Shown here: one piece after another, positions 42,050 through 50,344 of the stretch
Position numbering within the stretch: the stretch's first letter is position 1
Layout: every line of letters begins with the position of its first letter
NCBI RefSeq assembly: GCF_004135735.1
Contig: NZ_CP012670.1
Span: 7,518,501-7,582,500 of the forward strand
Length of the DNA stretch: 64,000 nucleotides
Origin: Sorangium cellulosum
Lineage (GTDB): Bacteria > Myxococcota_A > Polyangia > Polyangiales > Polyangiaceae
Direction of reading: 5' to 3'
Program-made: the position numbers and the translations under genes
Notes under the pieces: model-generated
What the model was told of the DNA's origin: nothing
The model's input: the letters and a program-made list of their open reading frames with translations, nothing else
The model's database searches: none

Positions 42050-42600
42050 GGCGCACCGCCGTCGCGCCGCGGGGAGGAGGCCCGGAGCCCGGATTTCGTG
42101 ACGAGCTTCGCCTGGTAGAGCAGGTCCCACGATGGCCGCGCGCCGTCGCGGTATCCCTGCATCGAGGGGAGATCGCAGATCTCGAGCCGGACGACCACGC
42201 TCTCGGCGCCCGGGTGCCTCGCGAACATCTTGCCCGCCCACGAGGCCACGAGCGAGCGCCGCAGCGCCTCGTCGTCCGCGAGCAAGAACAGCGAGATGAT
42301 GCTCCTGACCCGGAGATCCGCCTCGTGGTTCGCCCCGGACTCCAGCACATCGGCGCGCGCCGCCCCACCCGCGTCGGCGATCTGGAACGTCGCCGAGGGC
42401 AGCGCGTTGACCTCGGGAGCGAAGAAGTTGTAGCCGCTGTCGGCCCCGGAGAGCGCGCCGTAATAGGCGACCGCCCGGCCGAGCCGCCCCGCGCTCTGCA
42501 GATCGACCTGGAGCGCCCCGAGGACGACGCAGACGAGGTGCGCCGCGGCGACGCTCAGGATCAGGAGCGCGCGCCCGCGACTCCTTGCTCTTCCATCCAT
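42046..42600 (-). CDS. Single-span membrane protein, partner of the HTTM protein
   Basis: 184 residues from ATG 42600, which has GGAGGGGAG upstream; the frame extends 14 codons further. One N-terminal membrane anchor (ALLILSVAAAHLVCVVLGAL), then an extracytoplasmic domain with the aromatic motif GYNFFAPEVNALPSATF and strand-rich VVVRLEICDLPSMQGYRDG. Small proteins with a xFFAP motif commonly accompany bacterial HTTM genes. It overlaps the HTTM gene by 4 bases, so a membrane complex of the two is likely. Confidence 0.65.
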   Translation of the reverse strand: MDGRARSRGRALLILSVAAAHLVCVVLGALQVDLQSAGRLGRAVAYYGALSGADSGYNFFAPEVNALPSATFQIADAGGAARADVLESGANHEADLRVRSIISLFLLADDEALRRSLVASWAGKMFARHPGAESVVVRLEICDLPSMQGYRDGARPSWDLLYQAKLVTKSGLRASSPRRDGGAP

Positions 42601-42703
42601 GCGGCTCCCCTCCGGCTCCCCGCGTCGCGGGGGCCGGCTCATCCGCGCGACGCCGAGGCGCGGAGGCTGGGCCGCCGCCCCTCGGCGCCGCGCGCAAAAC
42701 GAA

Positions 42704-43108
42704 TCAGCGAGGCTCCGCCAGGCTCACCGCGGGCGCGGGGAGATCGCCTGTCGGCGCCATCTCGGACCGCCAGGGGCCTGCGTACGGCCGGTGCCCCCCG
42801 TGCGGCCGATAATGCCCGTACGGCCGGTGATGCCCGTACGGCCGATAATGCCCGTACGGCCGATAATGCCCGTACGGCCGGTAATGCCCGTATGGCCGGT
42901 AATGCCCGTACGGCCGGTAATGCCCATACGGTCTATAATACGGCACCTCGGCATCAGGGAGCCGGGCGTCCCGCGCAGAGCGGGTCGTCTCCTCGATGAG
43001 CACGAGATCCTGGATCGGGGTCGTGGTCTCCGCTGCTGCGAGCTGTGTGGCGCCGAGGCCGATCCCGGACAGCGCCAGCGCACCGAGCGCTTTCATCAGT
43101 TTCATCAT
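42704..43108 (-). CDS. Secreted Tyr/His-rich repeat protein
   Basis: 134 residues from ATG 43108 with an ideal AAGGAG six bases upstream. Signal peptide of about 26 residues (LMKALGALALSGIGLGATQL, cleavage near AAAE). Residues 58-111 are nine tandem six-residue units of consensus YRPYGH, the last three degenerate. Such Tyr/His/Pro/Gly repeats resemble structural or metal-binding low-complexity proteins. No domain otherwise. Function unknown; the repeat region is polymorphism-prone at the DNA level. Confidence 0.75.
   Translation of the reverse strand: MMKLMKALGALALSGIGLGATQLAAAETTTPIQDLVLIEETTRSARDARLPDAEVPYYRPYGHYRPYGHYRPYGHYRPYGHYRPYGHYRPYGHHRPYGHYRPHGGHRPYAGPWRSEMAPTGDLPAPAVSLAEPR
42776..42937. 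repeat. Nine 18-bp tandem units encoding YRPYGH
   Basis: Period 18 bases, core TACGGCCGGTAATGCCCG, in the plus-strand reading. The first six units (nearest the gene start) are almost identical, the last three diverged. Fully in frame within the secreted protein gene. Confidence 0.9.
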
Positions 43109-43366
43109 GAACTCCTTTTCGAGGCGAGCGGCTTGATGGGTGTCATCCCATGCAGGCAGCGTCCATGGTGATGCAATCGTGAGGCCCGTTCGCAGCGTAC
43201 CGCGGCGCCCCACACCGGAGCGACAATTCCTGACAAACGCGGCTCCGCGCGCCGCGTCCCGCCGCCTTGAGCCCGGGCGTGCACACGCTGGACAGCGCTC
43301 GTCGACGGGGGTCCCGGCGTGCGCATTCGCGCGCGTCGGGGCCGCGGCGACGGCGCCCCGCTCGGC

Positions 43367-43961
43367 TCAGCGTGGCACCAGGACATTCGATAGATCATCG
43401 ACGAGCCTGCCGGGATCGGCGCCCTCGAAGTTGACGAGCACGGTGACCGAAGCGTCGCTGTCAATCGCGTAATAAGACGAGGACGTGAACCCCCCAGATA
43501 CCCCCGTCGTGCCCGAGCTGGGAGCCGAGCCGAGATTCACGGCGGGACAGCCCGAGGCCGTATCCGCTCACCGCGCCCAGCGGCGCGTCCACCTGCGTGG
43601 TCATCTCCTCGAGCGTGGCGGCGCCGAGCAAGGTGCCGTCGAGCACCTTCCGGTAGAAGCGCGTGAGATCGCCGGCGGTCGAGACGAGCGCGCCCGCCGT
43701 GCCGGCCGCCGGCGGGTCGACCGCAGAGGTCGTGTCGACCGGCCGGCCCTGGATCCGCCCGTGACCGTGCACGAGGCCCGGCAGAGCCGCCTCGGCGCCG
43801 TCGAGGTAGGTGGGCGTGAGCTCGGCCGGCTCGAGGATGCGGGTGCGGAGAAGCTCGCCGACGGGCCCTCCCGAAGCCGCTTGTCCGACGCCGGCGCTCC
43901 CGACGCCGGCGCTCCCGCTGCCTCCCTCGCCACCCGAGCTGACCACCGCCGGGAGCGGCAC
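43367..43961 (-). pseudogene. Broken serine hydrolase (beta-lactamase/DD-peptidase family)
   Basis: Starts in the middle of the fold: VGELLRTRILEPAELTPTYL, LVSTAGDLTRFYRKVLDG and GYGLGLSRRESRLGSQLGHD match the second half of class C-type serine hydrolases. The Ser-x-x-Lys and Tyr-x-Asn motifs are absent, replaced by a Gly/Ser/Ala run. The frame then breaks: after GHDGGIWG the normal continuation FTSSSYYAIDSD...VTVLVN is found one base out of frame. An extra G in the six-G run at 43490-43495 explains it. The reading ends at 43367. Probably decayed; a sequencing error could explain the frameshift but not the lost N-terminus. Confidence 0.7.
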
Positions 43962-44094
43962 GGGTGAGGTGCCGCGAGGAGCCCAGCGAGCTCTCCAGGC
44001 CCGAGCATCGCCGGTTGGGCCCGGGCTGGGCCCACCGAAGGGGAGCGATCGGTCATCACGGTATCGACGGTCGCGGATGGCGGCGGCGCAGCGG

Positions 44095-44940
44095 TCAGGG
44101 CAAGGCGGTGGTGATCACATCCTTCGTGGTCGCGGAGCTCTGGCCGGGGCGGTCGACACAGGACGAGTAGTACTGGCCGGCCCCGTTGACCTTGCCGCAG
44201 ACCTGGCTGCACGGTCCGACGATGTGGATCACCCCGCACTCCACGACGTCGCCCCCGGAGAGCAGGTGGCCCGCGGCGCAGTCGCGCTGGTAGGTGCGCG
44301 AGTTGTCGACCGTCGCGCTGTTGTAGCAGGCGTTGAGGTAGGGCCGCGCGGCGAACAGGTTGCCCCAGAAGGCCCCCTCGATGTCCGGATAATCGACGAG
44401 CTCCCGGCTGGAGTTGAGCGTCTTCAGCGGCTCCCGCAGCGAGCGGGCTGAAACGATGACCGGCACTTGATAGTAGTTCACGCGCGCCGCCACGCAGCTC
44501 GAGACCATGCGCTGGCCGGAGTCGTCGAGCGGCCCGCTCGCCCAGGCGGGCGCGACGCCGAGCAGCCCGGGGTAGCTCTCGTCGTGCACGACGCCGCGAG
44601 CGTCCGTCCACGAGAAGTCGAAGGACTCCGTGCTGCTCAGGGCGCAGCTCGTCGCGTAACGCATGAAATCGCGCGCCAGCGCGCCGTTCGGCCCGGGATC
44701 CTGGATCGCGGCGAGGTTCTGCGCGCTGAGGCCGTTGAGGTTCAGGGCGTTGAGGTTCAGGGCATTGAGGTTCAGGGCGTTGAGGTTCAGGGCGTTCGCG
44801 CTCAGCGCGTTGTCGCCCAAGAGGGCCCCCTGTGATTCGCCCACAGGTTCATCCGGCGCGCCGATGCCCGTCACCTCGGCGGTGCAGCCCGACAGCGCCA
44901 TGGCCCAGCCAAGCACGATGAATTCCCGCTTGAGAGACAT
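44095..44940 (-). CDS. Lipoprotein with NALNL pentapeptide repeats
   Basis: 281 residues from ATG 44940. Signal ends at Cys19 (WAMALSGC). Residues 44-75 contain five-residue repeats of consensus NALNL (about seven units with the degenerate ends NALSA, NGLSA and QNLAA). The remaining 200 residues include Cys-rich segments (CGVIHIVGPCSQVCGKVNGA) and SESFDFSWTDARG-like strands. Probably an exported, disulphide-containing protein held on a repeat stalk. No enzymatic motif is seen. Family not recognised beyond a resemblance to repeat-bearing myxobacterial lipoproteins. Confidence 0.75.
   Translation of the reverse strand: MSLKREFIVLGWAMALSGCTAEVTGIGAPDEPVGESQGALLGDNALSANALNLNALNLNALNLNALNLNGLSAQNLAAIQDPGPNGALARDFMRYATSCALSSTESFDFSWTDARGVVHDESYPGLLGVAPAWASGPLDDSGQRMVSSCVAARVNYYQVPVIVSARSLREPLKTLNSSRELVDYPDIEGAFWGNLFAARPYLNACYNSATVDNSRTYQRDCAAGHLLSGGDVVECGVIHIVGPCSQVCGKVNGAGQYYSSCVDRPGQSSATTKDVITTALP
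44717..44812. repeat. 15-bp tandem repeat encoding NALNL
   Basis: Period 15 bases with core TTGAGGTTCAGGGCG in the plus-strand reading; about four near-identical units flanked by diverged ones. In frame in the lipoprotein gene. Confidence 0.85.
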
Positions 44941-45433
44941 GGGTTCCCCCCTATTCCTGGCGCAAGACCCGGCGGCTCCCTGCGCGCGGCGCGACGCGCG
45001 CGGGCCCACCAAGCTACGATCATCGATGCCATGGATCGTTCAATATACTGGATTTCCTGCCCTGTCGCGCCGGCGTGAGGCGATTCAGCGGCGACGAAGT
45101 GGGGTGTCCGGAGCGTCCGTCCTGTCAGCTGCGCGTATCAGCGACGGAGGCGATCGCCCATGACAGCCGGAACTCTCGAGGTACGGGCCTCGCGAATGAA
45201 ATCCCGGCTCTCGCGAACGGCGCGCGGGGCCTCGGGATGTGCCCCCCCGTCGCGCGGCCTCGCGACCTCCGCGCCCGATGACCAGAGCGGCCATTCTGGA
45301 GCCACGGGCCGGAAATTCGCTCTGGCGAGCGCCGATCCCGTTCGGCTGGCCGGCGAGCTCGCTCGCTGGGCCTCGGCGACCGTCCCCGCGGCCGCCCGAC
45401 GGCACCGCTGCCCAGCGCCCACGGGTGCGCCGC
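44941..45433. other. 493-bp intergenic region, no gene seen
   Basis: Frames on both strands are Arg/Gly/Ser-rich, without ribosome sites or recognisable domains. A short AT-rich patch at 45015-45060 probably carries the promoter of the repeat lipoprotein (minus strand). Confidence 0.4.
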
Positions 45434-45982
45434 TCAGCGCGGCGGCGCCGCCGCGAGGGGGAGCGCCCGCATCAGGGTGATCATGGCGAGCACGTGGCTG
45501 ATCCGGCCGTCCTGCATCGCCGCCATCACCTCGCCCGCGGTCATCACGACCGCTTCTGTGCTCTCGTGCTCGTCGCCCTCGGGCTCGCCGACGAGGCGCG
45601 CGCCGCGCGCCAGGTAGAGATGGCAGCGATTCGGCTGGAGCGCCGGATTCGGGTGCACCCATCCGAGCGGCTCGATCGACGCCGCGGCATAGCCCGTCTC
45701 TTCCACGAGCTCGCGCAGCGCCGCCGCTGCCGGCTCCTCTCCGGGATCGACGAGGCCACCTGCCGTCTCGATCGTCACCGCGTCGACGCCGTGCCGGTAC
45801 TGCCGCACCAGGATGAATTCCCCCGAGTCGGTGATCGCCGCCACGGAGATCCAGTCGGAGAGCTCCAGGGTGAAGGTCGTGTAGGACGCGCCCGCGGCCA
45901 CGACGTCATGACGATGCACCGCCAGCGGGCCAAAGCTGCCGGCGACCGCCGAGGTGTGCCGGCGAGGAATCGTGATGCCCAT
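45434..45982 (-). CDS. Nudix hydrolase (ADP-ribose pyrophosphatase-like)
   Basis: 182 residues. The Nudix box fits G-x5-E-x7-R-E-U-x-E-E-x-G-U: GLVDPGEEPAAAALRELVEE followed by TGY. Upstream is the fold's YRHGVDAVTIETAGG, typical of ADP-ribose/NDP-sugar hydrolases of the ADPRase group. It would split ADP-ribose or a related nucleotide diphosphate with Mg2+. Substrate not provable from sequence. Stands alone, 112 bases from the DUF882 peptidase gene on the same strand. Confidence 0.9.
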   Translation of the reverse strand: MGITIPRRHTSAVAGSFGPLAVHRHDVVAAGASYTTFTLELSDWISVAAITDSGEFILVRQYRHGVDAVTIETAGGLVDPGEEPAAAALRELVEETGYAAASIEPLGWVHPNPALQPNRCHLYLARGARLVGEPEGDEHESTEAVVMTAGEVMAAMQDGRISHVLAMITLMRALPLAAAPPR

Positions 45983-46094
45983 CGGGCGTCAATACTACAC
46001 CACGGCGCCCCGAGGCCTGGAGAGCGCCGTCGTGCTCGCTCGCTCGTGACGCGGATCCCGGGATGAGGGTCGCGCTTGACCGCTCGCTCGCGCC

Positions 46095-47810
46095 TCAGGA
46101 GTCCGCCGCTGGTTCCTTGGCCGGCGCATCCCCCTTCGCCGCCCCGTCGGCCTTCGCCGCCGCATCGACCTTCGCTGGCGCATCCTCCTTCGCCGCCGCA
46201 TCGACCTTCGCTGGCGCATCCTCCTTCGCCGCCGCTGGCTCCTTGGCCGGCGCCCCCCCTTGCGCTGCCCCATCGGCCTCCGCCGCCGCTGGCTCCTTGG
46301 TCGCCGCATCGGCCTTCGCCGCCGCATCGGCCTTCGCCGACACCGAGCCGTCCGTGGTCGCCGGCGCGGCGCTCGCCACCGCCGTCAGCGCGGCCACCGC
46401 CGCCGCGCGCGCCGCGTTCGCCGCCGCCGGCGCCGCCCCCGCGGTGGCCGGCGCCGCGCTCGCCGCCGCGCCCGGCACCTCGCTCGCCCTGGTCGCCGGC
46501 GCGGGCCGCTCGCGGCGCTCCCTCCGCAGCACCTCCTCGGCGTCGTCGCCGGGCACCCCCGCCGTCGCCCCCTGCTCCGCCGTCGCCCCCTGCCCCTCGT
46601 CCTGCGGCGGCGGCCAGGCGGTGACGTAGCGGGGCGGCTCGCCAGGGCCGGACGCGTCGATCCACGACACGCTCCCGGTCCCCGGCGCGCGCACGTCGAC
46701 GTGCACGAACGAGCTGTTCGGATAGTACCCGCAGCCCGTATCGGCGAGCGTCCGGCACGCGGCGGCGAGCTCGTCGTTGCGCACCCCGGCGATGCGCAGA
46801 TCGAGCGCCCGCCCGGTCTGGTGCAGGCTGCCCTGGCTCTGCGGCCGGTACCCGCTGACCAGCGACACGAGCCGCCCCGGATACCGCCGCGCGAGCGCGT
46901 CGACGCGGACGAGCAGCCCGGGATCGAGCAGCCGCACGCCGGGCGCGACCTCCCCGGCCCGGAGCGCACCCCCCTTGCCCCCCTTGCCCCCGGCCGCACC
47001 GGGCCCATCGTCCGGCGCGCGCCGCTTGCGGCCGGCCGCCTCCGGCTTCCGCGCAGCGAGCGCACGCTCGTCGGGCAGGACCGGCCGCGGCGTGCCCCAC
47101 GGGCGCGCGAGCAGGGACAGGGCGCGCCGCGCCTCCTCGCGCGGCCTCCCGGCGCAATCGACGAGCGCGAGGCGATCGGGCTCCATCCCGCTGCGATCGA
47201 TCGAGAGCGCCGGACCGAGGCACGGCTTCGCCGGAGCCTCCTTGCTCACCCGCTTCTTCGCCCCGCGCCGCTTGCTCTCGACCGTGCGCGCCGCCCTCTT
47301 CTTCTTCTCCCGGCGCTCTTTCTTGGCCGACCTGGCCGCATGCCCGCGCCTCTCCGCGCTCTCCGCCGCGCGCGGCGTCTTCTTGCGGGTTCGCTCCTTC
47401 CGGTCCCCGGCGTCGCTCTTCTTCCCGTCCTTCGTCCTCTTCTTCCCGTCACCGGCCGCCTTGGGATCGGACTTCGCGGCGCTGGACCTCGCGGCGCTGC
47501 GGCGCGCCCCCTTCTCCTCGCGATCTCCTGCCGTGCGCTTGCGCCGCGTGCCCGCGGGGCTCGCCGGCGGACGCTCACGACGGGCGAGCTTGCCGGCCTC
47601 CTCCCCGGCCTGCTCGGCCGCATGCGCCCTGGGCAGCGGCTCCGCGCAGAGAGGCCCGGCCGAGGCGGCCGGCACCGCGATGCCCAGCAGCGCGGCCAGC
47701 GCGGCAGCCCGAGCACGCTTCCGACGCGCGCGCATCGCCGCGCTGCGCATCGGCTTCCCTGCGGCCCGCGGCGCCGCGCCTGCACTGCTCACGGATCGAA
47801 GGCTCACCAT
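46095..47810 (-). CDS. DUF882/M15-like murein peptidase with charged repeat tails
   Basis: 571 residues from ATG 47810 with GGAG upstream; signal-like hydrophobic stretch AALAALLGIAVPAASAGP. The N-terminal third is very Lys/Arg-rich. The catalytic part at about 295-400 has LVSLVSGYRPQSQG, LHQTGRALDLRI, and GCGYYPNSSFVHVDVRAPG, which provide the His/Asp/His zinc ligands of the YcbK/DUF882 (M15) fold. The last 150 residues are Ala/Lys/Glu-rich repeats (KEDAPAKVDAAAKEDAPAK) encoded by degenerate DNA repeats. Likely a cell-wall-directed exported enzyme with electrostatically sticky tails. Confidence 0.8.
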   Translation of the reverse strand: MVSLRSVSSAGAAPRAAGKPMRSAAMRARRKRARAAALAALLGIAVPAASAGPLCAEPLPRAHAAEQAGEEAGKLARRERPPASPAGTRRKRTAGDREEKGARRSAARSSAAKSDPKAAGDGKKRTKDGKKSDAGDRKERTRKKTPRAAESAERRGHAARSAKKERREKKKRAARTVESKRRGAKKRVSKEAPAKPCLGPALSIDRSGMEPDRLALVDCAGRPREEARRALSLLARPWGTPRPVLPDERALAARKPEAAGRKRRAPDDGPGAAGGKGGKGGALRAGEVAPGVRLLDPGLLVRVDALARRYPGRLVSLVSGYRPQSQGSLHQTGRALDLRIAGVRNDELAAACRTLADTGCGYYPNSSFVHVDVRAPGTGSVSWIDASGPGEPPRYVTAWPPPQDEGQGATAEQGATAGVPGDDAEEVLRRERRERPAPATRASEVPGAAASAAPATAGAAPAAANAARAAAVAALTAVASAAPATTDGSVSAKADAAAKADAATKEPAAAEADGAAQGGAPAKEPAAAKEDAPAKVDAAAKEDAPAKVDAAAKADGAAKGDAPAKEPAADS

Positions 47811-48499
47811 GGAAAGCTCCAGTCGGGTCGGGTGCGGGTGCTCCTTCACCACGGATCTCCCGGATACGGCGTCGCCGCCGCTCCGTAGGTGGGGGACAGG
47901 AAAGGCAGTCAGCGGTCCGCTTCTTGAATCGACCTCGGCCGGGGTCGGCGACCTCGACACAGCGTCTCCGACGCGCCCTTCACGAAGGCTCCTTGAAGGG
48001 AGTGGACCGGGTAGACCCATGTAGACCAGGTGCCCCCGGAACCAGGAACCAGGAACCAGGAACCAGGAACCAGGAACCAGGAACAAGGAGCCCTGAGGAC
48101 ACGAATGTCATGAAGTGCGGCGGGCAGCCCAATTTTCTGCGGCGCTGGCCAGAGGCTGTGGTAGGAACCAGCTGCCTCGCGACCGCAGTAGGGTCGTGAG
48201 CGCGGCTCCGGGTGGCTTGGGGGCAGAGCCCCTCATCACGCGGTCCGCGGTCGGGGTTCTCTCGGCGCAGAGCGGCGCGGCCCTGTCTCCGCGATCCACG
48301 GGATCGACCGGGGGCACCAGGCGTCGCGTTCCAGCGCCATCTCGTCCGGGCCGTCGCAGATCGCGGGGGAAGCGCCCGGTTCAACTCGCACCAGCCTCAG
48401 TCACCACACCATCGATGCAAGCGGGGCGCCACACGCGGGATGCGGAAGCCGAACCCGGTGGCGCGTCCATGTCCGCTCCGACGTCAGCAAGGGCACGAC
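47811..48499. other. 689-bp intergenic region with a microsatellite
   Basis: Contains the 7-bp repeat at 48038-48086 (separate entry). Upstream of 48500 a frame stays open from 48212, but its content (Arg/Pro/His-rich, no ribosome site) does not look coding. No promoter is recognisable. Confidence 0.4.
48038..48086. repeat. 7-bp microsatellite GGAACCA x7
   Basis: Six perfect GGAACCA units and a seventh variant (GGAACAA). GGAACCA contains the palindrome-like GGAACC/GGTTCC, so both strands look similar. Between divergent genes, 228 bases upstream of the DUF882 gene start. No coding frame is supported. Confidence 0.95.
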
Positions 48500-49237
48500 A
48501 TGCGGCGAATTCGTAGAGACGCAACCAAGGTCTGGCACAATCCCGAGCTTCACACCGCCTACGGCCGCGGTCAGCCGAACAGCGCAGGGCTGCCGCGCCC
48601 GACGCAGACCGGCGAGGACCGTAGGGCGGCGAAGCAGCACCGCGCAGCGCTCGAGGCGCTGTTCTCCCCGCGCAAGGAGCCGGAGGCAGAGGACAGCAAG
48701 GGCGGGCGCGTCAAATCCGGACGCGACGCCGCGTCCAAGACGCCGGGGCGGATCGTCCTCGCGCCGCCCCCGCAGAGCGACCCGAAGGCCGTCGAGCGCC
48801 AGCGGCTCCTGGCGAAGCTCCTCGACGCGTCGGGCCGGCCGAACATCTCCAAGGCAGCGAACGATTTCCTCCGCGCCGGCCACACCTTCCCGGCGGAGCA
48901 GGACGTGTACCTGCAGCTGCTCGAGCACAGCGACGAGCAGCGCATCCAGGAGGCGATCGACGAGCTCTCGGGCATCCTCGCCGGCGAGCTGCCCAAGCGG
49001 CGCGCGGTGCTGGAGTCGCGGCTGCGGCGCATCGAGGAGTTCGCGGAGGAGCCCGCCACGCGCGCGGCCGCCGAGCGCCTGCGCCGCCAGGTGAGCGGCA
49101 GGCCCGAGGCTCCGGGCGCGAACGGCGCCTCCGGGCCCGGCTCGCAGCCGCGGCCGTCGGGCGAGCAGGCCGCCCTGCCCCGCGCGGCGGCGGGCGGCGC
49201 GCCCTGCGCCCTGTCCGAGGCCGGCGAGGCGGAATGA
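48500..49237 (+). CDS. Hypothetical protein, first gene of the dtd operon
   Basis: 245 residues from ATG 48500. The N-terminal 80 residues are basic and polar (MRRIRRDATKVWHNPELHTA). The middle has a helical, charged region (VYLQLLEHSDEQRIQEAIDE, RAVLESRLRRIEEFAEEPAT) resembling tandem-helix scaffold proteins. The end is low-complexity. Not recognised. It overlaps the next gene by 4 bases (ATGA). Confidence 0.65.
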   Translation: MRRIRRDATKVWHNPELHTAYGRGQPNSAGLPRPTQTGEDRRAAKQHRAALEALFSPRKEPEAEDSKGGRVKSGRDAASKTPGRIVLAPPPQSDPKAVERQRLLAKLLDASGRPNISKAANDFLRAGHTFPAEQDVYLQLLEHSDEQRIQEAIDELSGILAGELPKRRAVLESRLRRIEEFAEEPATRAAAERLRRQVSGRPEAPGANGASGPGSQPRPSGEQAALPRAAAGGAPCALSEAGEAE

Positions 49238-49698
49238 CGCGCGCGGAATTCGAGGCCGAGCTCCGCAAGCTGATGCAGGCGTTCGAGACGGGCACCGCGA
49301 ACGAGCGGTGCGTCGAGTGCGTCGCGTGCGAGCGCTGCGTCGACTGCACGTTCTGCCGCAACTCGAAGGCGCTGCAGCGGTGCCACTACTGCGTCGACAC
49401 GCAGCGCTGCTCGGACAGCACGCACTGCCGCGGGTGCCGTGATCTCATCAAGTGCAGTCACTGCGTCGCGTCCGAGCGGTGCACGCAGTCGTCGTACCTC
49501 GTGCGCTCGGTCGACTGCACCGGCTGCACCTACTGCTTCGGCTGCGTGGGCCTCGTGCGCAAGGACTTCCACATCCTCAACCAGCCGTACGATCGGAGCA
49601 CCTACTTCAAGCTCACGGCCAAGCTGATGCGCGAGCTCGGGCTCGCCGCGGGCGCCGGGGCCGAGCCCGTCGCGGCGCAGCGCTCGGCCCACAGGTAG
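49234..49698 (+). CDS. Cys-rich repeat protein
   Basis: 154 residues, 21 of them Cys. Residues 25-105 form a ladder of Cys-x2-Cys pairs at 4-8 residue intervals (RCVECVACERCVDCTFCRN, CHYCVDTQRCSDSTHCRGC, KCSHCVASERCTQSSYLVRS). This looks like a zinc- or Fe-S-binding repeat, or a beta-helix with stacked Cys. Related myxobacterial proteins carry the misleading name caib/baif family; no CoA-transferase motif is present here. Middle gene of a three-gene operon with the hypothetical protein and dtd. Confidence 0.75.
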   Translation: MTRAEFEAELRKLMQAFETGTANERCVECVACERCVDCTFCRNSKALQRCHYCVDTQRCSDSTHCRGCRDLIKCSHCVASERCTQSSYLVRSVDCTGCTYCFGCVGLVRKDFHILNQPYDRSTYFKLTAKLMRELGLAAGAGAEPVAAQRSAHR

Positions 49699-49700
49699 CG

Positions 49701-50150
49701 ATGCGCGCGGTGGTGCAGCGCGCGCTCGCCGCGCGGGTCGAGGTCGAGGGCCAGGTGGTCGGCGCGATCGAGCGCGGCCTCGTGGCCTTCGTCGGCGCCG
49801 CGAGGGACGACGAGGACGCGGACGCCGACTACGTCGCCGGCAAGGTCGCGGGCCTCCGCGTGTTCGCCGACGAGGCCGGCAAGATGTCGCGCGCGCTCGC
49901 GGACGCGCGCGGCGGGGTGCTCGCGATCAGCCAGTTCACGCTCTTCGGGGACGTCCGGCGCGGCCTGCGGCCGAGCTTCGAGGGCGCGATGGAGCCCGTG
50001 CGCGCGGAGGCGCTGTACGAGCGCTTCGTCGCCGCCCTGCGGGCGCGCGGCATCGACGTCCAGACCGGCCGCTTCCGCGCCGACATGCGCGTGTTCGTCG
50101 AGAACGACGGGCCGGTCACCATCCTCATCGATTCGAAGCGCACGTTCTGA
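49701..50150 (+). CDS. dtd: D-aminoacyl-tRNA deacylase
   Basis: 149 residues, normal for Dtd. Releases D-amino acids (and Gly from tRNA-Ala) from mischarged tRNA. The active-site segments are present: SQFTLFGDVRRGLRPSFEG and the cross-subunit loop NDGPVTILIDS. The ATG follows the Cys-rich gene stop by 2 bases. The last codons (IDSKRTF and stop) already match the 24-bp repeat array that follows, so the array appears to have grown from the gene's 3' end. Confidence 0.93.
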   Translation: MRAVVQRALAARVEVEGQVVGAIERGLVAFVGAARDDEDADADYVAGKVAGLRVFADEAGKMSRALADARGGVLAISQFTLFGDVRRGLRPSFEGAMEPVRAEALYERFVAALRARGIDVQTGRFRADMRVFVENDGPVTILIDSKRTF

Positions 50151-50266
50151 CACCGCCCGAAGCGGGCGTTCTGACATCGCCCGAAGCAGGGCGCTCTGGC
50201 ACCGTTCAGAACGGACGTTCTCACGCTGTTCAAAGCGGGACGTCGTGACGCAGTTCGGCGCGGACC
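50145..50266. repeat. Five degenerate 24-25-bp units with hairpin cores
   Basis: Units at 50145-50168, 50169-50193, 50194-50217, 50218-50242 and 50243-50266, each beginning near TTCTGAC and ending near CGGGCG/CGGGACG. The first holds the hairpin CGCCCG-AAG-CGGGCG, followed by TTCT, which resembles a terminator for dtd; unit three holds CGTTC-A-GAACG. The preceding coding sequence (TTCGAAGCGCACG) matches the unit end, so a partial copy lies within the gene. Confidence 0.85.
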
Positions 50267-50344
50267 TTCTGCTGCCTCCCGGCCCGCCGCGCTCCTCTGC
50301 GGGAGCCCCTTTCCGCCTCGCCTCGCCCAGGCTACCGCGGAGCC

